A stretch of DNA of 64,000 bases, taken from the NCBI GenBank assembly GCA_016288775.1, contig JAEELG010000120.1, positions 1-64,000 of the forward strand. The letters run 5' to 3'. This DNA is from Bacteroidales bacterium (lineage in GTDB: Bacteria > Bacteroidota > Bacteroidia > Bacteroidales > UBA932). This document shows positions 54,023 through 63,346 of the stretch, one piece after another; positions within the stretch are counted from its first letter, which is position 1, and every line of letters starts with the position of its first letter. A program made the position numbers and the translations under genes. The notes under the pieces were generated by a model, which had not been told where the DNA came from, made no database searches, and saw only the letters and a program-made list of their open reading frames with translations.

Positions 54023-56350
54023 TTACTCGGTCTTGCCGTTATGGGAATAGACCCAGGCGAGCTTGCTGGAGGTCTCGTAAGTGCCCTTGTAAAGCGTCAG
54101 CTGGCCCTTTACGATTACCTCGTCGCCAACAGCGATCTGCGGATTGCCGTCGACCCACTTGGCGCCGCCGAACCAGTACACGCTGTAGCACTCGAAGTCT
54201 TTCTTGGGCTCGGTGGTGGTCTTCTTGTCGGCGGACACGCCGTGGGCGGTGCCGTCGTCGGAAATCCAGAATGTACCGGTGCCGTAATTGGCGCTGAAGG
54301 TATAAAGGACTGCGGAGACCTTGCCCTTCACGCATACGTCAGGGAAGGTGGGAGCGGCCTGGGAAGCCTCGGCTGCGGCGGCCTTTGCGGCCTCCATGCG
54401 GTCGATGAACGCCTCGGCGCCGGCCACGTTGAACGGAGAGTTGGTGTTGCCCACGCCGTCCTTGTCGGAGGTTGCGCCGTTGATGCTGTAGACCCATGCC
54501 TTCTTGCTGCTGGTCTCGGCAACGCCGTTGTACACGGTCAGCTTGCCCTTGACCACGACCTCGTCGCCGACCTCGATCTGGGCGTTGCCGTCGGCCCACT
54601 TGGCGTTGTCGAACCAGTAGATGCTATAGCACTCGAAGTCCTTCTTGGGCTCGGTGGTGGTCTTCTTGTCGGCGGAGACACCGTAGGCGGTGCCGTCGTC
54701 GGAGAGCCAGACAGTGCCGGTGCCGTAGCTTGCGCTGAAGGTGTAAAGGATTGCGGAGACCCTGCCCTTCACGTACACATCCTCGTCGAAGGTAGTGCCG
54801 GAGGTAAGGAGCTCGGCGATCTCGGATGCCATGTAAGGATTGGTGGCGGTACCCTTCGGGTTGTCCACGAATTCAGCGATCTTGGTGGCAATGACGTTGA
54901 TGTACTTGTCCTTGCTGGACAGGCCGTTGAAGTAACCGGTGACGGTGATCTTCTTGCCGTCGAAGGACTTGGCGTTCAGCTCGTCCACGGGAGCCACGAT
55001 GGAGCCCTGCTTGGAGCCGTCGGCGAAGGCGTCGAGCATCAGGTTGTAGTAATTGCCGGAGACTGCGAGGGTACCGGTGAGCTTCACGTACTCGGCCTTG
55101 GAAGCCTTGTAAGTGCCTGCCTCGGAGGTGATGTCCTTAGCCTCGGGATGCTTGACCTCGTTGTTCTTGCTGTCCACGAACACCTCGGTGACGTCGGTCA
55201 GCTCGGGAACTCCGTTGTAGGTGGTCTTCTTGGCGCTGATGCGCACGTTGTCGCCGGCCTCGAGGGAAGCGACGGCGTCGCCGTACACATAGAGTGCGTT
55301 GGTGCCGTCGGACACAACCACGCCCTTGGTCGTCTTGGCCACGACGGTGGTCTTGTCGGCTACGGTCTGCACCAGGTCGTTATCGGCAGCGGCGATGATC
55401 TCGGTAACGGTGGATCCGGTAGCGGGAACACCCAGCTGGGTGATAGCGACGCTCTTGCGGGCGGTGGGGCCGGAGATGGCGATGTTGGCGGTACGCTCGG
55501 CGGTGCGGAGGTTCGCATCTGCATGGAGCTTGTAGCTGCCGTCGGCGTTCACGGCGACGATCTGGAGCCAGTCGGCGTCGCTGGAAAGGAGAAGCGGGCT
55601 CTCCTTGGCGGAGACCACGAGGTTGAAGGTGGTTTCCTCTGCAGGGACCTTGTCGAATTCGAGCGGAGCGACGTCGATGAGGGACTTCTCGATCTTCACG
55701 ACGGAGACGTCAACGAGCTCGACGGTGCCGTTGTAAACGGTCTTGGGACCTTCCACGGTCACCACGTCGCCGACCTCGATGCCGAAGCCGGCCCAGCCGC
55801 CGTCAGCGTCCTTGGGATACTGACCCTTGCTGTTGAAGGTACCGTAAATGTAGATCTCGCCGGTGTCGTCGGCCAGATACCAGTTGCCATAGCTGGTGTT
55901 GGCGATACGGGTGACGGTGCCGCGCACCTTGTAGGTCACGTCGGGTCCGTTGATAACGTCCTTGCAGGTCGCCATGGGAACCTCGACTCCTGCGGGAGCC
56001 TCCTGGTTCACCTTGATGATCTTGGTCTTGTCGCCCATCTTGATATGCACCTCGGTGCTGCGGGCGCTCTTGGACTCGGCGGCGGTGAAGGTAAGCTTGA
56101 CGTCCTGTCCGGCGGCACCGGCAGCAGGGCTCACGCTGAGCCATGTGGCTTTTGCGTCGGCAACCGAAGCGGTCCATGCGTCCACACCGTTGACGGTGAC
56201 GGAAACGCTTGAATTCTCGGCGGCGCCGATGGTAATGTAGTCGTTGGAGACCGTAAGGCCCTCGAGGACGGATACGGGATTCTCCTTCTCACAGCCGGTA
56301 AGAACTGCAGCGGCTGCAATGAAAGTAGCAATGATATATTTGAGTTTCAT
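54023..56350 (-). CDS. OB-fold-array lipoprotein with BACON-like domains
   Basis: Lipoprotein of 775 residues (MKLKYIIATFIAAAAVLTGC). Order by eye: BACON-like domain at 30-115; OB-like at 120-225 (YKVRGTVTRIANTSYGNWYLADD); second BACON-like at 230-310 (LLLSSDADWLQIVAVN); OB-like at 315-395 and 405-490; then two DUF6359-like repeats at 500-640 and 645-775. The last two are strikingly alike (GVSADKKTTTEPKKDFECYS in both). No catalytic residues are seen. It follows an Oar-like TonB receptor gene by 15 nt and is closed by its own terminator, so the two form an operon. A surface ligand-binding partner of the receptor is inferred. Confidence 0.8.
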   Translation of the reverse strand: MKLKYIIATFIAAAAVLTGCEKENPVSVLEGLTVSNDYITIGAAENSSVSVTVNGVDAWTASVADAKATWLSVSPAAGAAGQDVKLTFTAAESKSARSTEVHIKMGDKTKIIKVNQEAPAGVEVPMATCKDVINGPDVTYKVRGTVTRIANTSYGNWYLADDTGEIYIYGTFNSKGQYPKDADGGWAGFGIEVGDVVTVEGPKTVYNGTVELVDVSVVKIEKSLIDVAPLEFDKVPAEETTFNLVVSAKESPLLLSSDADWLQIVAVNADGSYKLHADANLRTAERTANIAISGPTARKSVAITQLGVPATGSTVTEIIAAADNDLVQTVADKTTVVAKTTKGVVVSDGTNALYVYGDAVASLEAGDNVRISAKKTTYNGVPELTDVTEVFVDSKNNEVKHPEAKDITSEAGTYKASKAEYVKLTGTLAVSGNYYNLMLDAFADGSKQGSIVAPVDELNAKSFDGKKITVTGYFNGLSSKDKYINVIATKIAEFVDNPKGTATNPYMASEIAELLTSGTTFDEDVYVKGRVSAILYTFSASYGTGTVWLSDDGTAYGVSADKKTTTEPKKDFECYSIYWFDNAKWADGNAQIEVGDEVVVKGKLTVYNGVAETSSKKAWVYSINGATSDKDGVGNTNSPFNVAGAEAFIDRMEAAKAAAAEASQAAPTFPDVCVKGKVSAVLYTFSANYGTGTFWISDDGTAHGVSADKKTTTEPKKDFECYSVYWFGGAKWVDGNPQIAVGDEVIVKGQLTLYKGTYETSSKLAWVYSHNGKTE
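54035..54781. repeat. Internal 441-bp-spaced duplication
   Basis: Two segments of about 300 bp (roughly 54035-54340 and 54476-54781) are nearly identical at DNA level over the part encoding GVSADKKTTTEPKKDFECYS, offset by 441 bp (147 codons). It is in frame and is the source of the last two repeats of the lipoprotein. The outer limits are approximate. Confidence 0.75.
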
Positions 56351-56365
56351 AACAAGCCGGATTAA

Positions 56366-59300
56366 TTAGTTGAACATGTACCTTATACCGAGCTGCATGT
56401 ACCAGCAGTTTGCCAGAGTGTGGGTGTAGTCCCAGGTGCTCACGCCGGAGCCGACCATAGTGGAGAACACGGGAACTCCGTCGGGATCGGTGCGCTCGTA
56501 CTTGAGGATCTTGGCGTTTCCGTTGGTGTCGTGGGGAACGTCGGTGTTCCAGCTCTTGGATACGCCCCAGGTGGAATCGAACAGGTTGCCGATATTCTGG
56601 ACGTCCACGCTAACCTGCAGGGTGTTGCGGGTCTTGCCGAGGTTCACGATGAAGTCGTGGGCGAAACGGAAGTCGAACACGTGGCGGAAAGGCTGGTTGA
56701 CGGCGTAAGCCTCGGAATATTTGCCCTTGTTTGCGGTCAGATATGCATCCTGCGCGGCATACTCCCAGTAACGGTCGGCGTTGTCCTTGTCGATGAAGCG
56801 GATCTCGCTCTCGTCCTTGGGTATGTACATCAGGTCGTAGGCGTTGCCGTCGCCGTTCATGTCGTTGGCGTAGATGTAGCTGTTGCCCGAGTAGCGGAGG
56901 CCCTCATAGAAGAGGCTCCAGTGGTTGTGACCGGCATCGGTGTAGGACACGGAAGCCATGATACGGTCGGGCAGGTTGTACGAAGAGTTGTGCAGCACGT
57001 TGAAGTTGGGACCGTCGACCGAAGGGATGTACTTCCATGCGGCGGTGGCGTTGGATCCGGGCATACCGGTAACCTCCTTGCTCACGGTGTGGGTGTAGGC
57101 GGCGGTGATGTACAGGTCCTTGACGGGCTGGGTATTGATGGACACGGATGCGATGGAACCGTAGCCCTTGTTGGTGTTGGACAGGATGAAGGCGTCGACC
57201 TTGCTGTACTTGTAGCTTGCAGGATAGAGGTGACGCTGGTCCGCGCCGTTGAAGGTAGCCCAACCGGAGTTGTCGTCGGTGATGTTGTAGTTGGTGAGCA
57301 TCACGCCCTGGAGGGTCTTGTTGAAGATGTATTCGGCGCTGACGGTGAACGGGAAGGAGAAGGGCAGGGTGTAGTCGACTGCGATGGAACTCTTCCACAC
57401 CTGCGGCATCTTGAAGTTGTAATCGACTCCGGCGACCTCGCTGGGAGCGGGTGCGGTCTCAGGAGTGATGGTCTTGGGATACTTGTCGGCGTCGATGCCG
57501 TTCAGGATGTCGAGGATCTCCCACCTGTCGGTGACGAGCTTGCCGTCCTTCATCATCTTGGCGAGCACGTTGGAATCCTTCATCTTGGTAAGACGGCCCT
57601 TCACGATACCTGCGTTGGTAGGCATGTTGGTGAAGAACACCAGAGGGATACGGCCTGCGAAAAGACCGGTACCGCCGCGGATCTTGAGGCTCTTGTCGCC
57701 CAGAACGTCCCAGGAGAAGCCCAGACGGGGGCTGATCTGGATGTTGCTCTTGGGCCACTTGCCGGTGTCGACGCTGCGTCCGCCGTAGTCGATCGCCAGG
57801 GTGGCGTTGTTGGTAAGGACGTCGGCGTTGTTGAAGGACAGGTTGTCGAAACGGAGGCCGTAGGTGAGCTTGAACCGGTCGCTGACCGCCCACTCATCCT
57901 GTGCATAGGCGCCGACCTGTGCGAAACGGACCTTTGCGGAAGGATACTCGTCGCGGTCGAAGCCCCAGTCGAATGCCATTTCAACAGGAGCCTTGCCGGC
58001 ATAGAAGTCGGACAGGCTGGCGAAACGGAAAGTACCGGTACCGTTACGCATGTAAGTGTTGAGAGCCATCTGGGTCTCCACGCTTGCACCGGCGGTGATC
58101 TTGTGGGCTCCGAGATACCAGGTGATATCGTCCTTCACGTTCAGGACGGTGTTCTGGACCTTGTTCCTGTAGGTGAAGAGCTCGGTACCGAAGTCCATGT
58201 ATGGCTCGTTCTCGTGGCCCTCACCGAGGTCGCCGGCAAGGATTTCGACGAAGGGGAAGAATCCGCCGTCGTTGCCACGGACGTCCTGGATGTCGGAATA
58301 GGTGACGAGCAGCTGGTTGGACAGGTTGTCGCCGAGACGGCTGTTGAGGTCGGCGGAGACTGTCCAGAGGTTGTTCATCTGGTTGTAGAGGGAGTTGGAG
58401 AACACCAGACCGTCTTTACTTACCATGCCGTTGGACATGTCGGAAACGTCACGGGAAGTGGAAGGGATCTTCCAGGTGTTGTTGTTGGTGTAGTTGTAGC
58501 GGAGAGACAGGTGGTGTGCGTCGCTGATGTTCCAGTCGATGCGGGCAAGGAGCTTGAGGTTACCCTGGTCCTTGTTGTAATTGTCGTAGTAGCCCGGATC
58601 GTAACCGTAGTTGTCGATGAGGAACTTGCGCATGGTCTCGGCCTCGCTCTTCTGTACACGGGTGATCATCCTGTCCTCGTCGGCGACGCCGTCGGTGGAA
58701 GGACGCCACTTGATGATCTCGCTGGGGCTCGGGGACCTTTCGGCGTTCAGGAAGAAGAACAGCTTGTTCTTGACGATGGGGCCGCCGAGGGTGAAACCGT
58801 AAGTGGTCTGGCTCTCGGGAGAGCGCTCAAGGTCGACGCCGTCAACACGGTTGCCGTGAAGGTTCTCATTCTGGTGGAAGGCGTAAACGGTTCCCTTGAA
58901 GGTGTTGGTACCGGACTTGGTGACAGCGTTGATACCGCCGCCGATGAAGTTGGTCTGGCGCACGTCGTAAGGGGAAACCACGACCTGCATTTCCTCGATC
59001 GCATCGATGGAGATGGGGTTGCCGCCACCGGGAAGCGCGGCGCTCAGACCGAAGTTGTTGTTCACGTTCGCACCGTCAACGGTGAAGTTGGTGGAACGGC
59101 CGGAGCTTCCGGAGAAGTTCATTCCGTTACCGCCGTAGGGCGAGAGCTTTGCCATATCGGAGAAACTCCTGCTGATGGACGGCATCTCGGTTATCTGCCT
59201 TGAAGAGATGTTGGTCGATGCACCGGTCTTCTCCACGGTGGAGAACTTGGACGATGCAGTGGAAATCACGACCGCTTCGCTGAGGAGTTGGGAGTCATCG

Positions 59301-59632
59301 GACAGGGCTGCGTCGAGAGCGTAGACTTCGGCGAGCTGAAGCGTCACGTCGGTGTAGTTGACCTTGCGGTAACCCATGCAGGAGACCTCTACGGAGTAGG
59401 GACCGCCGGAACGCATACCGTTGATGTTGTAACGGCCTTCGGCGTTCGTGAGGCCGTAGTACTGCGACCCGGAAGGGGTGTGTACGGCCACGACGGTGGC
59501 TCCGGGGATGGCCTCCCCATTGGCATCGGTGACCTTGCCACCGAGAGACGCTGTCGTGACCTGCGCATAGGCGGACACGACAAAGAACATTGCTGCCATG
59601 GACAGCAACAGCGCTTTGAATGATTTTTTCAT
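56366..59632 (-). CDS. Oar-like TonB-dependent receptor
   Basis: Outer-membrane receptor of 1,088 residues. Signal peptide 1-23 (ends VVSAYA), a carboxypeptidase-regulatory-like domain at 25-110 (LGGKVTDANGEAIPGATVVAV), a plug at about 130-260 (TNFTVDGANVNNNFGL, GGINAVTKSGTNTFKGTVYAF), and a large barrel ending CWYMQLGIRYMFN. It resembles the Oar group rather than SusC. Oar-type receptors have been linked to import or export of large ligands; the ligand here is unknown. It heads the minus-strand block with a good promoter and is followed by the OB-fold-array lipoprotein gene. Confidence 0.92.
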   Translation of the reverse strand: MKKSFKALLLSMAAMFFVVSAYAQVTTASLGGKVTDANGEAIPGATVVAVHTPSGSQYYGLTNAEGRYNINGMRSGGPYSVEVSCMGYRKVNYTDVTLQLAEVYALDAALSDDSQLLSEAVVISTASSKFSTVEKTGASTNISSRQITEMPSISRSFSDMAKLSPYGGNGMNFSGSSGRSTNFTVDGANVNNNFGLSAALPGGGNPISIDAIEEMQVVVSPYDVRQTNFIGGGINAVTKSGTNTFKGTVYAFHQNENLHGNRVDGVDLERSPESQTTYGFTLGGPIVKNKLFFFLNAERSPSPSEIIKWRPSTDGVADEDRMITRVQKSEAETMRKFLIDNYGYDPGYYDNYNKDQGNLKLLARIDWNISDAHHLSLRYNYTNNNTWKIPSTSRDVSDMSNGMVSKDGLVFSNSLYNQMNNLWTVSADLNSRLGDNLSNQLLVTYSDIQDVRGNDGGFFPFVEILAGDLGEGHENEPYMDFGTELFTYRNKVQNTVLNVKDDITWYLGAHKITAGASVETQMALNTYMRNGTGTFRFASLSDFYAGKAPVEMAFDWGFDRDEYPSAKVRFAQVGAYAQDEWAVSDRFKLTYGLRFDNLSFNNADVLTNNATLAIDYGGRSVDTGKWPKSNIQISPRLGFSWDVLGDKSLKIRGGTGLFAGRIPLVFFTNMPTNAGIVKGRLTKMKDSNVLAKMMKDGKLVTDRWEILDILNGIDADKYPKTITPETAPAPSEVAGVDYNFKMPQVWKSSIAVDYTLPFSFPFTVSAEYIFNKTLQGVMLTNYNITDDNSGWATFNGADQRHLYPASYKYSKVDAFILSNTNKGYGSIASVSINTQPVKDLYITAAYTHTVSKEVTGMPGSNATAAWKYIPSVDGPNFNVLHNSSYNLPDRIMASVSYTDAGHNHWSLFYEGLRYSGNSYIYANDMNGDGNAYDLMYIPKDESEIRFIDKDNADRYWEYAAQDAYLTANKGKYSEAYAVNQPFRHVFDFRFAHDFIVNLGKTRNTLQVSVDVQNIGNLFDSTWGVSKSWNTDVPHDTNGNAKILKYERTDPDGVPVFSTMVGSGVSTWDYTHTLANCWYMQLGIRYMFN

Positions 59633-59671
59633 ACAGTAAAAAATAACGTTAGTATTTTTTTATTTTGAGCA

Positions 59672-59702
59672 CAAAGTTATATCAAGAAAATTTCTCCTAC
59701 AA
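59672..59702 (-). promoter_or_regulatory. Bacteroidota-type promoter for the Oar-like receptor
   Basis: Minus-strand TTG (59702-59700), 20 nt, then TAACTTTG (59679-59672). Leader of about 35 nt to the ATG at 59632. Confidence 0.7.
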
Positions 59703-59736
59703 CTAAGAAATGAACAATTTATTAACAATTTTTATA

Positions 59737-59745
59737 TATATTTGC
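59737..59745 (+). promoter_or_regulatory. TATATTTGC -7 element for metK
   Basis: It matches TAnnTTTGC and ends about 9 nt before the riboswitch, so transcription should begin at the riboswitch 5' edge. Confidence 0.6.
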
Positions 59746-59754
59746 ACCCCTTAA

Positions 59755-59804
59755 CAGCGAGGACAGATTTGCCTGCTTGCAACCTCGCATTAAAAAATGC
59801 TAAA
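59755..59804 (+). promoter_or_regulatory. SAM-II-type riboswitch ahead of metK
   Basis: The whole leader is about 50 nt. P1 is GCGAGG (59757-59762) with CCTCGC (59783-59788). The loop holds GATTT (59766-59770) and TTGCAA, as in the SAM-II consensus. Downstream, an A-rich stretch leads to GCTAAA (59799-59804), the conserved 3' strand of the SAM-II pseudoknot, which abuts the metK ATG at 59805. Position before SAM synthetase fits feedback repression of translation by SAM. Recognition is by eye against the known SAM-II pattern. Confidence 0.82.
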
Positions 59805-61049
59805 ATGAACTATCTCTTTACATCGGAGTCGGTCTCCGAAGGGCATCCCGACAAGGTCGCGGACCAGATTTCAGACGCAATTCTCGACGAGTTCCTGTCC
59901 CAGGACCCGGAGTCCAAGGTGGCATGCGAAACCTTCTGCACCGCCGGGCTCGTGGTGGTGGGCGGCGAGGTGCGTTCCGAGCACGCTTACGTCGACATCC
60001 ACGCCACCGTCCGCAAGGTCATTTCCCGCATCGGCTACAACAAGGCCGAATACGGTTTCGACGCCGCTTCCTGCGGCATAATCAGCACCATACACGAGCA
60101 GAGCGCCGACATCAACCGAGGCGTGGTGCGCGAGACGGAAGAAGAGCAGGGCGCCGGCGACCAGGGCATGATGTTCGGCTACGCCTGCCGCGACACCGAG
60201 GAATACATGCCCCTCGCGCTGTCGCTGTCGCACCGCATGCTTCAGATCCTGGCCGACATCCGGCACAACGAGCCTTCGCTCATGCCTTACCTTAGGCCCG
60301 ACGCCAAGGCGCAGTTCACCGTTGAATTCTCCTCGCACCACCACCCGGTGCGCGTACACACAATCGTTCTAAGCACCCAGCACGACGACTTCGGTACCGA
60401 CGAAGAAATGCATGCCCGCATCGAGCGCGACGTGCGTGAAATCGTGATTCCCAGGGTGATAGCTTCCCTGCCGGAGCGTACCGCTGCGCTGTTCAAGGGC
60501 GACTGGATCCTGCACGTGAACCCCACCGGAAAGTTCGTCATCGGCGGGCCCGCCGGCGACACCGGACTCACCGGGCGCAAGATCGTGGTCGACACTTACG
60601 GCGGACGCGGAGCCCACGGCGGCGGAGCCTTCTCCGGAAAAGATTCATCCAAAGTCGACCGCAGCGGCGCATATGCCGCGCGCCACATAGCCAAGAACCT
60701 GGTGGCCGCCGGCGTGTGCGACGAAGCCCTGGTGCAGCTGGCGTACGCCATCGGCGTGGCCGAGCCCGTGAGCGTGTTCGTGGAGACCTACGGCAGCGCG
60801 CACGTGGAGGGCGGTGACGCCTACATCGCATCGCGCGTCCGCGAGCTGTTCGACCTGCGACCTGCCGCCATCGTGCGCAGGTTCGGTTTGAAGAACCCGA
60901 TTTTCGGTCCCACGGCAGCGTACGGGCATGTCGGGCGCAAGCCGTACCGCGCAGTCGTAACCGTCTGCGGGGAGCAGCGCGAGGTGCAGTTCTTCGGCTG
61001 GGAGAAGCTCGACATGGTTGACGATCTGAAGCGAGCCTTCGGCCTATGA
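59805..61049 (+). CDS. metK: S-adenosylmethionine synthetase
   Basis: It makes S-adenosylmethionine from methionine and ATP. It has 414 residues, somewhat longer than the ~385 of E. coli MetK. Visible blocks are [20 protein letters not shown] at the N terminus, [12 protein letters not shown] (methionine/ATP loop), [12 protein letters not shown], and the P-loop-like [15 protein letters not shown] followed by [15 protein letters not shown]. The ATG at 59805 directly follows the riboswitch; an upstream in-frame codon would lie in the promoter. Expression is probably controlled by SAM through the leader. The last four bases overlap the smpB start (ATGA). Confidence 0.96.
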   Translation: MNYLFTSESVSEGHPDKVADQISDAILDEFLSQDPESKVACETFCTAGLVVVGGEVRSEHAYVDIHATVRKVISRIGYNKAEYGFDAASCGIISTIHEQSADINRGVVRETEEEQGAGDQGMMFGYACRDTEEYMPLALSLSHRMLQILADIRHNEPSLMPYLRPDAKAQFTVEFSSHHHPVRVHTIVLSTQHDDFGTDEEMHARIERDVREIVIPRVIASLPERTAALFKGDWILHVNPTGKFVIGGPAGDTGLTGRKIVVDTYGGRGAHGGGAFSGKDSSKVDRSGAYAARHIAKNLVAAGVCDEALVQLAYAIGVAEPVSVFVETYGSAHVEGGDAYIASRVRELFDLRPAAIVRRFGLKNPIFGPTAAYGHVGRKPYRAVVTVCGEQREVQFFGWEKLDMVDDLKRAFGL

Positions 61050-61510
61050 GTTCCGGGAACAAGAAAAAGTCACCGCGCGTGCAGATCAGCAACAAGCGGG
61101 CGTCGTTCGACTACGAGTTTCTCGAGCAGTACGACGCCGGCATAGTGCTGGTGGGCACGGAAATCAAGTCGCTGCGGGCCGGAAAGGCCTCGCTGGCCGA
61201 CGCCTGGTGCTATTTCTCCGGCGGCGAACTGTACGTAAAGGGGATGAATATCTCCACCTATTTCTGGGCTTCCAAGTGGGGCAGTCACGAGCCGGCGCGC
61301 GACCGTAAGCTGCTGCTTACCAGGCGCGAGCTGCGGCATCTGGAGCAGGCCACCAAGACCAAGGGCCTGACCATCGTGGCCGTGCGGGCCTACATCGCCG
61401 AGAACGGTTACGCCAAACTCCACATCGCCCTGGCGCGGGGCAAGAAGGAATACGACAAGCGCGCCACCATCCGCGAAAAAGACATCCGCCGCGAGCTCGA
61501 GCGCGGGTAG
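61046..61510 (+). CDS. smpB: SsrA-binding protein
   Basis: tmRNA partner in trans-translation, 154 residues, normal length. Marks are [31 protein letters not shown] at the N terminus, [24 protein letters not shown], and the basic C-terminal tail [20 protein letters not shown] that enters the ribosomal decoding site. The start overlaps the metK stop by 4 nt, so it is co-translated from the riboswitch-controlled message. It ends 22 nt from the convergent dacB gene. Confidence 0.97.
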   Translation: MSSGNKKKSPRVQISNKRASFDYEFLEQYDAGIVLVGTEIKSLRAGKASLADAWCYFSGGELYVKGMNISTYFWASKWGSHEPARDRKLLLTRRELRHLEQATKTKGLTIVAVRAYIAENGYAKLHIALARGKKEYDKRATIREKDIRRELERG

Positions 61511-61532
61511 CGGGACTTCTGCAGGGGGATGC

Positions 61533-63056
61533 TTATTCTTCTCTAGCCAGACTGACTATTATGCTTTCAAGGATCTTTCCGACCTCGCTCGAGGGTGCGG
61601 AAACGTTGTTGGTAAGCAGGGAGAAGACGATGGTCTTGGAGCGGTCGCCGTCGGCGGGAAGGATATAGCCGCTGAAACACAGCACTCCTCCCATCGAGCC
61701 GCTCTTCATTTTTACCCTTGATTTCAGGCTGGCTTCTTCTTTTGTCAGGCGGTTATTCATCGTGCTCTTCTCCACGCCCGGAGACGGGAGAGTCTCCAGG
61801 TAATAGTCGCGTACGGGCCCGGCGTACATCTTCTTCAGGAAACGCACGAAGAATTCAGGGCTGACGTAGTTCTGGCGGGACAGGCCGCTGCCGTCGCAGA
61901 GCTTGCATGAGCCGTTCGTCTTGAGGCCCATGCCTTTCAACAGCGAATATTCGGCAATCACGGACGAGTCCCTGTCGGAACTGCCGAACATGCTGGCAGA
62001 CAGCATGTTGAACAGGGTCTCAGCATAGAAGTTGTCGCTGATGTGGTTGGTGTCACTGGCTATTCGCCAGAGCTCGGGTGACTCGGCGGACCCGAGAGCT
62101 TTCAGCTCACCGGGAGCGGCCGCAGGGCTACCCACGTCGGAGAACAGAAGGTCGGTGCGCACGTTGCCCGAAGGAGCGATGTCGCCGTATCCGCCGCCGA
62201 CAACTATATCGTTAGACATCAAATAGTTGTAGAAGAAGTAAGCGCAGGTGTATGCGCTGAATGCGTTGGTGCCTTCATGGATGTACTCCTTCCGGTCGAC
62301 CGGCAGGCTTCCGTGGAACTCTCCAAAGGGGCCGAAACGGGAAATGGCGTAAAAAATCGAATTACCGCTGCCCTTGACGCCGGTCCGTGCGGAGTTGACG
62401 TAACTCATCCACGGGGTGTCGGGATATTTGACGGTGATGCTCGGGGCTTCGCCTTCGAGTCCGGGCTTCACGCTGAAGACCTGCATGTTCTCGAATATGT
62501 TGAGTCCGGCGGGGCCGGCGGCGTATCCGTAACCCAGGTCGTCGAACTCCCATCCCGTTGCAATGTAGGGGCGCTTGAAGAAACGCGGGTCGCCGATGAT
62601 GCGGCCGGTCACCGACTTGATGCCGTTGGCGTCGAGTATCGCCTTCCAGCGGGAGAAAGTGAGCCCGAGGGTATCGGCACAGGAGGTGCTGGATCCGATG
62701 GTGGGGTCGCCTCCGCCAACGATATACAGGTCGCCCTGCAGCACGCCGTCCACAATCTGTCCTGTGTGGGCCAGGGTGGTCTTGAAGCGGTAATCGGGCC
62801 CCAGTTTGCCGAGCGCGAGCCCGGTAGTGATCAGTTTGGTGTTCGACGCCGGCAGCATCTTCAGGCCCTTGTTGTATTGGGCGAGAGTGTCGGATCCGCG
62901 CACGGCCAGGACGCCGAAAATAGCAGAACGCAGAGGCTCCTGGCGGGCGTACCCGTTGACGAGCTTCTGCGTCGTGGTGATGCGCGGACCGGCCGCCGCA
63001 GCCGCCGAAACCAGCAGGAGCGCTGCAGCCGCGCTTATCCTGAGTGAGAGTCTCAC
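61533..63056 (-). CDS. dacB: D-alanyl-D-alanine carboxypeptidase / endopeptidase (PBP4)
   Basis: Periplasmic S13-family penicillin-binding protein of 507 residues that trims or opens peptidoglycan cross-links. The signal peptide ends around SAAAAAG. The active-site serine is in SxxK at 71-74 (PASNTKLITT). The inserted domain follows (GDLYIVGGGDPTIGSS). An SxN-type triad member lies in DGSGLSRQNYVSPEF, and KSGSMGG near residue 455 is the KTG-type motif with Ser in place of Thr. It overlaps the upstream small gene by 4 nt. Confidence 0.93.
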   Translation of the reverse strand: MRLSLRISAAAALLLVSAAAAAGPRITTTQKLVNGYARQEPLRSAIFGVLAVRGSDTLAQYNKGLKMLPASNTKLITTGLALGKLGPDYRFKTTLAHTGQIVDGVLQGDLYIVGGGDPTIGSSTSCADTLGLTFSRWKAILDANGIKSVTGRIIGDPRFFKRPYIATGWEFDDLGYGYAAGPAGLNIFENMQVFSVKPGLEGEAPSITVKYPDTPWMSYVNSARTGVKGSGNSIFYAISRFGPFGEFHGSLPVDRKEYIHEGTNAFSAYTCAYFFYNYLMSNDIVVGGGYGDIAPSGNVRTDLLFSDVGSPAAAPGELKALGSAESPELWRIASDTNHISDNFYAETLFNMLSASMFGSSDRDSSVIAEYSLLKGMGLKTNGSCKLCDGSGLSRQNYVSPEFFVRFLKKMYAGPVRDYYLETLPSPGVEKSTMNNRLTKEEASLKSRVKMKSGSMGGVLCFSGYILPADGDRSKTIVFSLLTNNVSAPSSEVGKILESIIVSLAREE

Positions 63057-63325
63057 GCTTTCTTTACTGCAGCGGAAAGTTTTTCGTAGAGAGCGTCGGT
63101 GCGCTCGAGAACCTCCTTGCGGAGTGCGTTGTAGTACTGACGTGCGGGACCTTCGACCTGATTGACCTTGTCGCGGAGTTCGTTATAGAGATCTACCGCC
63201 TCTTCCATGAGTGCGGAAGCCTTTTCCTCGGTTACCTTTGAATTGACGGCGGCGACGAGGGTGCAATCCTCGATGAATGCGCTCAGCACGTAATCGATGT
63301 CCTTCTTGATGTCTCTGAGATTCAT
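63053..63325 (-). CDS. Small helical protein of unknown function
   Basis: Protein of 90 residues, acidic and almost wholly helical (MNLRDIKKDIDYVLSAFIED, EEKASALMEEAVDLYNELRDK, YYNALRKEVLERTDALYEKL). No signal peptide and no known motif. The ATG at 63325 was used; an in-frame extension would run into the promoter. It overlaps dacB by 4 nt and so is co-translated with it. Conserved small proteins of this kind are common upstream of dacB-like genes, but no function is known to me. Confidence 0.7.
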   Translation of the reverse strand: MNLRDIKKDIDYVLSAFIEDCTLVAAVNSKVTEEKASALMEEAVDLYNELRDKVNQVEGPARQYYNALRKEVLERTDALYEKLSAAVKKA

Positions 63326-63346
63326 ATCATTCTGAATTAATACAGC

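Noticed and set aside
54041-56212. 723-codon plus-strand frame antisense to the OB-fold-array lipoprotein gene
   Set aside because: Low-complexity Val/Gly/Leu composition typical of a shadow frame; the minus strand has a proper lipoprotein signal and repeats.
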